A stretch of DNA of 64,000 nt, taken from an uncultured Bacteroidales bacterium. GTDB taxonomy: Bacteria; Bacteroidota; Bacteroidia; Bacteroidales; UBA932. Positions within the stretch are counted from its first letter, which is position 1; each line of letters starts with the position of its first letter. Both the position numbers and the translations under genes were made by a program. The stretch is taken from NCBI GenBank assembly GCA_905233345.1, contig CAJODQ010000013.1, forward strand, positions 1 to 64,000, in the 5' to 3' direction. The notes under the pieces were generated by a model. That model searched no databases and was not told the origin of the DNA. It saw nothing but the letters and a program-made list of their open reading frames with translations. Of the stretch, positions 57,890 through 64,000 are shown piece after piece.

Positions 57890-59071
57890 ATGAAGAAGTC
57901 AACGAAAACCATCCTTTGGGTCGTCGCGGCCGTCCTCGTCCTGCTCATTGCCTTCCGGCTTTTCCACCACCGGGACGTCAAGCAGGTGCTGGTCTACCAG
58001 ACCACCACGGTTGAACCGACCACCATCTCCAGCAGCGTCACCGCCACCGGTACCGTAGAACCCGTGAAACAGGTCGAAGTCGGTACGCAGGTATCCGGCA
58101 TCATCTCCAAGATCTACGTGGACTACAACTCCGTCGTCAAGGAAGGCCAGCTCATCGCCGAACTCGACATGAGCGTGCTCCAGACAGAGCTCGAGTCGTC
58201 GCGGGCCAACCTTAATTCCTCCAAGGTCGAATACGACTACCAGACCCGCAACTACGAGCGCATCAAAGGGCTCTACGAGAAGGAGTTGGTGAGCGCCACG
58301 GAATTCGAGCAGGCCCAGTACAGCTACGACAAGGCCAAGTTCTCCTATTCGCAGGCCCAGTCCAATTACAGCAAGTCGCAGAAGAACATCGGCTACGCGA
58401 AGATCTACTCGCCCATCGACGGCGTGGTGCTGTCGCGCGCCGTGGATGAGGGCCAGACCGTGGCCTCCGGCTTCAGCACCCCGACCCTCTTCACCATCGC
58501 CAACGACCTGACGCAGATGCGCGTGATCGCCAACGTCGACGAGGCTGACATCGGCGCCGTCAAGGAGGGCCAGCGGGTGGAGTTCGAGGTGGACGCCTAT
58601 CCCGAAGACACCTTCCACGGCACCGTGACGCAGGTCCGCCTGCAGGCCACCACCACCTCCAACGTGGTGACCTACCAGGTGGTGATTGACGCACCGAACC
58701 CCGACCAGAAGCTGATGCCGGGCCTGACGGCCAACATCACCATTTTCACGCTCGACAAGAGCGGCGTGCTGGCCGTGCCCGTCCGGGCCCTGCGCTTCAC
58801 GCCGGAGGGCGAGAAATATCAGGAGAACACGGTCTGGAAGCAGCTGCCGGACGGCAAGCTCGAATCCGCCAATGTGAAGACGGGCGTGAGCGACGGCGTG
58901 CAGACCGAAATCCTCGAAGGCCTCGTGGTCGGTGACCGCGTCGTGACGGGCACCAAACTGGTGACCCCTGGCGCCTCGGCTCCCGATCCGAAGAAGATGC
59001 AGCAGCCCGGCGGCAACAACCCGTTCATGCCGCGTCCGCCGCAGCAGGGTGACAACAAACGCACCGAGTAG
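57890..59071 (+). CDS. MacA/HlyD-type periplasmic adaptor protein
   Basis: A 393-residue membrane-fusion protein: N-terminal membrane anchor (8-24), a split lipoyl domain (VEVGTQVSGIISKIYVD and IYSPIDGVVLSRAVDEGQTV), a coiled-coil hairpin (about 95-165) and beta-barrel/MP domains. The Pro/Gln-rich tail (PGGNNPFMPRPPQQG) is an extra. It bridges the MacB-like transporter to the TolC-like duct. Start codons and stops of the operon genes lie 3-12 bp apart. Confidence 0.93.
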   Translation: MKKSTKTILWVVAAVLVLLIAFRLFHHRDVKQVLVYQTTTVEPTTISSSVTATGTVEPVKQVEVGTQVSGIISKIYVDYNSVVKEGQLIAELDMSVLQTELESSRANLNSSKVEYDYQTRNYERIKGLYEKELVSATEFEQAQYSYDKAKFSYSQAQSNYSKSQKNIGYAKIYSPIDGVVLSRAVDEGQTVASGFSTPTLFTIANDLTQMRVIANVDEADIGAVKEGQRVEFEVDAYPEDTFHGTVTQVRLQATTTSNVVTYQVVIDAPNPDQKLMPGLTANITIFTLDKSGVLAVPVRALRFTPEGEKYQENTVWKQLPDGKLESANVKTGVSDGVQTEILEGLVVGDRVVTGTKLVTPGASAPDPKKMQQPGGNNPFMPRPPQQGDNKRTE

Positions 59072-59074
59072 GCC

Positions 59075-59815
59075 ATGGACGAGATCATCCGGATCGAAAA
59101 TATCAAGCGCGAGTTCCTCGTCGGTGACGAGGTGGTGAAGGCGCTGCGCGGCGTTTCCTTCACCATTGGCCAGGGCGAATTCGTGACCATCATGGGTACC
59201 AGCGGCTCCGGCAAGTCCACGCTGCTCAACATCCTGGGCTGCCTCGACGTGCCGACCTCCGGCGAGTACTACCTCGACGGGATCTCCGTCCGCCAGATGA
59301 GCAAGAACGACCGCGCCACGCTGCGCAATCGCAAGATCGGCTTCATCTTCCAGAACTACAACCTGTTACCCAAGACCACCTCGATTGAAAATGTGGAGCT
59401 GCCGCTGATGTACAACCGCGACGTCAGCCATGCCGAACGGCGGGAACGCGCCATCGCTGCCCTGCAGGAAGTGGGCCTGGGCGACCGCCTCACCCACAAG
59501 TCCAACCAGCTCTCCGGCGGCCAGATGCAGCGCGTGGCCATCGCCCGCGCCCTGGTCAACAACCCGGTCATCATCCTGGCCGACGAGGCCACGGGCAACC
59601 TGGACACCCGCACGTCCTACGAAGTGCTGGCGCTCTTCCAGCGCCTGCACCGCGACGGACGCACCATCATCTTCGTCACCCACAACCCCGAGCTGGCGGC
59701 CTTCAGCAGCCGCACCATCACGCTGCGCGACGGCCGCATCGTCAGCGACCAGCGCAACGCGCACCTGGAATCGGCGGAAAAAGTACTGGCCTCGATGCCG
59801 AAAGAGGAGGATTAA
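59075..59815 (+). CDS. MacB-type ABC transporter ATPase
   Basis: The 246-residue ATPase has Walker [10 protein letters not shown] at about 41-49, the Q-loop [10 protein letters not shown], signature LSGGQMQR and Walker [14 protein letters not shown]. This is the LolD/MacB subfamily, which uses ATP to move substrates across the periplasm without inner-membrane transport. Here it is a separate gene from its permease, 3 bp apart on both sides. Confidence 0.95.
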   Translation: MDEIIRIENIKREFLVGDEVVKALRGVSFTIGQGEFVTIMGTSGSGKSTLLNILGCLDVPTSGEYYLDGISVRQMSKNDRATLRNRKIGFIFQNYNLLPKTTSIENVELPLMYNRDVSHAERRERAIAALQEVGLGDRLTHKSNQLSGGQMQRVAIARALVNNPVIILADEATGNLDTRTSYEVLALFQRLHRDGRTIIFVTHNPELAAFSSRTITLRDGRIVSDQRNAHLESAEKVLASMPKEED

Positions 59816-59818
59816 GCC

Positions 59819-61036
59819 ATGGATATCAGCAATTTGTTCAAGATTTGCATCAAGGCACTGCTCAACAACAAGATGCGCTGCTTCCTGACGATGCTCGGCA
59901 TCATCATCGGCGTGGCTTCGGTCATTGCCATGCTGGCCATCGGCAACGGCTCCAAACAGAGCATCCGCTCCGAGATCGGGCAGATGGGATCCAACATGAT
60001 CATGGTCAGCCCGGGCAACGGCCGCTTCGGCGGCGTCCGGCAGAGCGGATCAAGCATGCAGACCCTCAAGCTGGAGGACTACGAATCGATCGTCCTGCAG
60101 AGCAGCTACGTCGACAAGATCACCCCGACGGTCCAGGCCAGCGGCCAGGCCATCAAAGGCTCGAACAACACGCCGACCACCATCTACGGCGTCAACGACC
60201 AGTATCTCGACATCCGCGGCTATGAAATCGCCAGCGGCACCTGCTTCACGGAAAGCGACATCCTGCACGCCGCCAAGGTCTGCGTCGTGGGCCAGACCGT
60301 CGTCGACGAGCTCTTCTCCGACGGCACCGACCCGTTGGGACAGACCATCCGCTTCAACCAGATTCCGATGAAGATCATCGGCGTGCTGGAGCCCAAGGGC
60401 TACAACTCCATGGGCATGGACCAGGACGACCTGCTGATTGCCCCCTACACCACCGTCCAGAAACGCATCCTGGCCATCAATTACATCCAGGGCATCACCT
60501 GCTCGGCACTCTCTGAAGAATACACCGACCAGGCGATCGACGAGATCACGAAGATCCTGCAGACCAACCACAACATTCGCATCGGCCAGGAGAACGACTT
60601 CAACGTGCGTTCCCAGCAGGAGATGATGGAGACCCTCAGTTCCGTGATGGACATGCTCACGATGCTGCTGGCCGCCGTGGCCGGCATTTCGCTGGTCGTG
60701 GGCGGCATCGGCATCATGAACATCATGTATGTATCGGTAACGGAGCGCACGCGGGAAATCGGCCTGCGCATGTCGATCGGTGCCAAGGGACGGCAGATCC
60801 TGCTGCAGTTCCTCATCGAGTCGATCATCATCAGTGTGGCCGGCGGCGTGATCGGCGTGCTGCTAGGAGTCGCGGCCTCCAAGGTCATCAGCCTTTTCGG
60901 CACAAACACCGCCGTGTCGACCTTCTCGATCGTGCTGTCGTTCCTCGTCTGCGTGTTTACCGGCGTGTTCTTCGGCTGGTATCCGGCCCGGAAGGCCTCG
61001 AACCTCAATCCGATTGACGCGCTGAGATACGAGTAG
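59819..61036 (+). CDS. MacB-type ABC transporter permease
   Basis: The 405-residue permease has one N-terminal membrane segment after KICIKALLNNKMRCFLTMLGIIIG, a large periplasmic domain (about 45-270) and three C-terminal segments including VVGGIGIMNIMYVSVTERTREIGLR. This is the FtsX/MacB core. With the TolC-like and MacA-like partners it likely exports a macrolide, peptide or lipid-like compound; the substrate is not predictable. The end overlaps the convergent DUF368 gene by 32 bp. Confidence 0.94.
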   Translation: MDISNLFKICIKALLNNKMRCFLTMLGIIIGVASVIAMLAIGNGSKQSIRSEIGQMGSNMIMVSPGNGRFGGVRQSGSSMQTLKLEDYESIVLQSSYVDKITPTVQASGQAIKGSNNTPTTIYGVNDQYLDIRGYEIASGTCFTESDILHAAKVCVVGQTVVDELFSDGTDPLGQTIRFNQIPMKIIGVLEPKGYNSMGMDQDDLLIAPYTTVQKRILAINYIQGITCSALSEEYTDQAIDEITKILQTNHNIRIGQENDFNVRSQQEMMETLSSVMDMLTMLLAAVAGISLVVGGIGIMNIMYVSVTERTREIGLRMSIGAKGRQILLQFLIESIIISVAGGVIGVLLGVAASKVISLFGTNTAVSTFSIVLSFLVCVFTGVFFGWYPARKASNLNPIDALRYE

Positions 61037-61877
61037 CGATCCACTCGGCGCCGAGCACCACAACGACGCCCAGCAAAGCCCAGAGCGCTGCCGCCCCGTA
61101 CTGGGGATCGGGCAGCGCTTGTACTTCGGGATTGGACCACGGCCAGATCTTGACCAATGAGCCCACGACGAAGCCCAGCAGCACCAGCATCGTCTCTTTT
61201 TCGAAGCGGGCCAGCAGCCAGTGCAGGAAGTGCGAGAAGAGGAGGATGCCCACCACGCAGCCCAGGCCGAAAACGATGAGCACGGGCCAGTCGAGATTCG
61301 CCAACGCCTCCATGATTTCGTCGTATTTACCCAGAAGCACCAGCACGAAACTGCCAGACACGCCAGGCAGGATCATGGTGCAGACGGCAATGGCACCGCA
61401 CAGGAAGAAGACAGGCCAGGTATTGGGGGTTTCGGTGGGCGTCAGATGACCCAGCAGCAGGCCCAGCCCTACACCGAACAGCACGAAGAGTACGTCCTTG
61501 ACACCCCAGCCCCGGATGCCCTTGAACATGATGATGGCCGAGGCTACGATCAGGCCGAAGAAAAAGGCCCATGTCTGCACAGGATAGTTATCCAGGACAT
61601 AGTCCATCAGCTTGGACAGGGTCAGCACGCTGAGCACAACGCCTATGGCCAGCCAGACCAGGAAGGTTCCGTGTACATCTTTCCAGAAGCCCTTGAAATC
61701 ACCCCGGAAGAGCACTTTCCAGGTCTCTTTGCTGGTGAGGCTGCCCAGTGCGTCAATGATCTCCTTGTAGATGCCCGTGATCAGGGCGATGGTGCCACCG
61801 GACACGCCCGGCACCACGTTGGCCGCGCCCATGAAGAAACCTTTGAGCGCGACGACGATTCGTTGTATCAGATTCAT
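61005..61877 (-). CDS. DUF368 (PopT-type) undecaprenyl-phosphate translocase
   Basis: A 290-residue membrane protein with about 9 segments. The two inverted signatures GAANVVPGVSGGTIAL (about 17-32) and TMILPGVSGSFVLVLLG (about 170-186) define DUF368, shown in other bacteria to recycle the lipid carrier undecaprenyl phosphate across the inner membrane. It would serve cell-wall and capsule synthesis. The ATG at 61877 starts the conserved MNLIQRIVVALKGFFMG; the longer frame passes through the upstream terminator. Confidence 0.9.
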   Translation of the reverse strand: MNLIQRIVVALKGFFMGAANVVPGVSGGTIALITGIYKEIIDALGSLTSKETWKVLFRGDFKGFWKDVHGTFLVWLAIGVVLSVLTLSKLMDYVLDNYPVQTWAFFFGLIVASAIIMFKGIRGWGVKDVLFVLFGVGLGLLLGHLTPTETPNTWPVFFLCGAIAVCTMILPGVSGSFVLVLLGKYDEIMEALANLDWPVLIVFGLGCVVGILLFSHFLHWLLARFEKETMLVLLGFVVGSLVKIWPWSNPEVQALPDPQYGAAALWALLGVVVVLGAEWIATRISARQSD

Positions 61878-61882
61878 ATCAC

Positions 61883-61913
61883 AAAAAAAGCCCTCCCGTT
61901 CGCACGGAAGGGC
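61883..61913 (-). terminator. Intrinsic terminator of ppdK
   Basis: On the minus strand GCCCTTCCGT pairs with ACGGGAGGGC around GCGA, followed by seven T residues; 17 bp after the ppdK stop and 6 bp before the DUF368 start. Confidence 0.88.
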
Positions 61914-61929
61914 TCCGGGTAGTGCAGGT

Positions 61930-64000
61930 TTATTTCTCGTCTTCGATGGCAGCCTGCGCGGCGGCAAGGCGTGCGATCGGCACGCGGAACGGCGAGCAGG
62001 ACACATAGTTCAGGCCGATCTTGTGGCAGAACTTCACGGAAGCCGGGTCACCGCCGTGCTCACCGCAGATACCGCATTTGAGGTTCGCGCGGGTGGAGCG
62101 GCCGCTCTTGACAGCCATCTCGACCAGTTTGCCGACAGCCTTGGTGTCGAGCGTCTTGAACGGGTCGCTGTCGAGGATCTTGTTGCCCAGGTAGTCGCCC
62201 ATGAAGGTGCTCACGTCGTCGCGGCTGAAGCCGAAGGTCATCTGCGTCAAGTCGTTGGTACCGAAGGAGAAGAACTCGGCGGTGCGGGCCATGCGGTCGG
62301 CCGTCAGGGCTGCGCGCGGGATCTCGATCATCGTACCGAACTTGTAGTCGACGTGCTCGTTGAGACGGGCCTCGACCTCGGCGCGGACGCGCTCGCAGAT
62401 GGCTTTCTGGAAGCGGAGCTCACGCTCGGAGATCGTGACCGGGATCATGATCTCGGGCATCGGGTTATGGCCCTCCTTCTTCAACTCGATGGCGGCAGTG
62501 AAGATGGCGCGGAACTGGGTCTCGGAGATCATCGGATAGGTGATGTGGAGACGGACACCACGGTGGCCCATCATCGGGTTGACCTCGTGGAGGCTCTCGC
62601 CGCGTTTCTCGATGTCGCGCTTCGAGATGTGGAGCTCTTCGGCCAGCTCGGCCTTCTTGTCTTCGGTCTGCGGCACGAACTCATGCAACGGCGGGTCGAG
62701 GAGACGGAAGGTCACGGGCTTGCCGTCCATGACTTTCATGGTACCCTTGACAGAAGCCTTGATGTACGGCTCGAGTTCGTTCAGGGCGGCGACGCGCTCC
62801 TCGTCGGTCTTGGAGAGGATCATCTTGCGGAGCTTGCCCAGCGGGGTCTCGGAGTTTCGGCCGTAGAACATGTGCTCGATGCGGAACAGGCCGATGCCTT
62901 CTGCACCGAAGCTCAGGGCACGCTGGGTATCTTCCGGGTTGTCGGCATTTGTGCGGACGCCCATCTTGCGGAACTTGTCGGCAATGGCCATGAACTTCAC
63001 GAAACGCGGGTTGTCGGAAGCATCCATGGTTTCGATCTTCTCGGCGTAGACAGCGCCCTTGGCACCGTTGAGCGAGAAGTATTCACCTTCGTGATAGACT
63101 TTGTCGGAGCCGGTGAACCAGACTTCCTTCTTGTCGAGGTTGATCTTCATGTCTTCGCAACCTACGATGCAGCACTTGCCCCAGCCACGGGCCACGAGGG
63201 CGGCGTGCGAAGTCATACCACCTTTCTGGGTGAGGATACCCACAGCGGCGCGCATGCCTTCCACATCTTCCGGAGAGGTCTCTTCGCGGACCAGGATCAC
63301 TTTGCGCTTCTCGGCGGCAGCCTTCACGGCATCGGCGTTGGAGAAGACGATGGTACCGACGGCACCGCCCGGGGAGGCCGGAAGGCCGTGGGCCACGACC
63401 GTGGCTTTCTTCTCGGAAGCCGGGTCGAGGATGGGGTGCAGGATCTCGTCGAGCTGGGCCGGCGACACGCGGGTGACAGCGGTCTTCTCGTCGATCATGC
63501 CCTCTTCGAGCATATCCATGGCCATGTTCAGGGCCGCCAGGCCGGTGCGCTTGCCGATACGGCACTGCAACATCCAGAGCTTGCCTTCCTGGATCGTGAA
63601 TTCGATGTCCTGCATGTCGTTGAAGTGTTTCTCGAGCAGCATGCGGATGTCGTCGAGTTCCTTGTACACGTCGGGCATGGCGTCCTCGAGGGACTTCAGG
63701 TGCGCGTTCTGCGGGCTCTTGGTCGCGTTGTTGAGCGGGTTCGGGGTACGGATACCGGCCACCACATCTTCGCCCTGGGCGTTGATGAGCCACTCACCAT
63801 AGAATTTATTGTCGCCGTTGGCCGGGTTGCGGGAGAAGGCCACGCCGGTAGCGGAAGTCTCACCCATGTTGCCGAAGACCATGGACTGGACGTTCACGGC
63901 CGTGCCCCAGTCATCGGGAATGCCTTCGATCTGGCGGTACTTGATGGCGCGCTTGCCGTTCCAGGATTTGAACACGCCGCCGATGGAGCCCCAGAGCTGG
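61930..64000 (-). CDS. ppdK: Pyruvate, phosphate dikinase, C-terminal part (runs off the window)
   Basis: At least 688 residues of an enzyme that is normally about 900. The coding frame stays open to position 64000 through QLWGSIGGVFKSWN, so the start lies outside. The visible part contains the end of the ATP-grasp domain (NVQSMVFGNMG, GVAFSRNPANG), the phospho-histidine domain GGMTSHAALVARGWGKCC and the PEP-binding barrel ending in GTNDLTQMTFGFSRDD and CGICGEHGGDP with the catalytic Cys. It converts PEP, AMP and PPi to pyruvate, ATP and Pi, reversibly. Pi/PPi-type glycolysis is common in gut Bacteroidales. Confidence 0.97.
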   Translation of the reverse strand, partial: QLWGSIGGVFKSWNGKRAIKYRQIEGIPDDWGTAVNVQSMVFGNMGETSATGVAFSRNPANGDNKFYGEWLINAQGEDVVAGIRTPNPLNNATKSPQNAHLKSLEDAMPDVYKELDDIRMLLEKHFNDMQDIEFTIQEGKLWMLQCRIGKRTGLAALNMAMDMLEEGMIDEKTAVTRVSPAQLDEILHPILDPASEKKATVVAHGLPASPGGAVGTIVFSNADAVKAAAEKRKVILVREETSPEDVEGMRAAVGILTQKGGMTSHAALVARGWGKCCIVGCEDMKINLDKKEVWFTGSDKVYHEGEYFSLNGAKGAVYAEKIETMDASDNPRFVKFMAIADKFRKMGVRTNADNPEDTQRALSFGAEGIGLFRIEHMFYGRNSETPLGKLRKMILSKTDEERVAALNELEPYIKASVKGTMKVMDGKPVTFRLLDPPLHEFVPQTEDKKAELAEELHISKRDIEKRGESLHEVNPMMGHRGVRLHITYPMISETQFRAIFTAAIELKKEGHNPMPEIMIPVTISERELRFQKAICERVRAEVEARLNEHVDYKFGTMIEIPRAALTADRMARTAEFFSFGTNDLTQMTFGFSRDDVSTFMGDYLGNKILDSDPFKTLDTKAVGKLVEMAVKSGRSTRANLKCGICGEHGGDPASVKFCHKIGLNYVSCSPFRVPIARLAAAQAAIEDEK

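Overview
The window looks like a chromosomal segment of a GC-rich Bacteroidales bacterium. The evidence is many TAnnTTTG promoter -7 boxes (the Bacteroidetes sigma-ABfr consensus), an UpxY-type capsule antiterminator, fimbrillin-like and other lipoproteins, SusC/D-free but glycan-oriented enzymes (GH2, GH20), a TGS-domain nucleoside kinase, class II aldolase, PPDK and no obvious Shine-Dalgarno sites. Genus is not resolvable by eye; an Alistipes- or Cryptobacteroides-like lineage is a guess.

Region 1 (1-8043) is visibly AT-richer than the rest and reads as a defence/accessory island, all on the minus strand. A tightly packed operon encodes a C5-cytosine DNA methyltransferase, a 700-residue protein with two GHKL ATPase modules (an HSP90/MORC-like one at the N-terminus and a histidine-kinase one at the C-terminus), a receiver-domain protein, a caspase/CHAT-like putative protease, an AbiH-family protein and a small helical protein. 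Upstream lie a DUF3791/DUF3990 toxin-antitoxin-like pair and a BRO-N/DinD-type gene collapsed by internal deletions. This six-gene cassette is the strongest candidate here for an undescribed system: a DNA-modification-linked two-component switch driving protease and AbiH effectors.

Region 2 (8072-11102) is the promoter-proximal end of a capsule locus: leader with an intrinsic terminator, upxY, UDP-glucose dehydrogenase and UDP-glucuronate-type epimerase. No glycosyltransferases follow; region 1 sits where they would be expected.

Region 3 (11137-45423) is mostly core metabolism: gmk, an unusual NadD-GlpA fusion and a shortened GlpB, fructose-bisphosphate aldolase, an HGSNAT-like membrane acyltransferase, a porin, Xaa-Pro aminopeptidase, pseudouridine synthase, dnaK, a Thr/Ser exporter, nucleoside kinase, glpK, SprT-like protein, dtd, a LacZ-type beta-galactosidase, a Kef-type antiporter, a Mn exporter, a Na/Ca exchanger, a ClpB lacking its N-domain, tandem secreted C1B peptidases, PS synthase, cardiolipin synthase, a flavodoxin lipoprotein and a cyclohexadienyl-dehydratase-like protein. 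Three copies of an exactly 111-bp element with terminal inverted repeats and a covarying central hairpin lie after dnaK, glpK and clpB.

Region 4 (45470-49806) is bounded by tRNA-Arg(TCT) and a 19-bp direct repeat of the tRNA 3' end, as in a small genomic island without integrase. It carries a frameshifted flavin-reductase lipoprotein, a GNAT acetyltransferase, a PHP phosphatase and a Fic protein. A second Fic-fold protein with a Gln in place of the catalytic His lies just outside.

Region 5 (50991-64000) holds a CpsB-type tyrosine phosphatase, a short peptide plus fimbrillin-like lipoprotein operon preceded by four 21-bp tandem repeats, a small lipoprotein pair, a GH20 hexosaminidase, a TolC-MacA-MacB efflux operon, a DUF368/PopT lipid carrier transporter and the 3' part of ppdK, which runs off the window.
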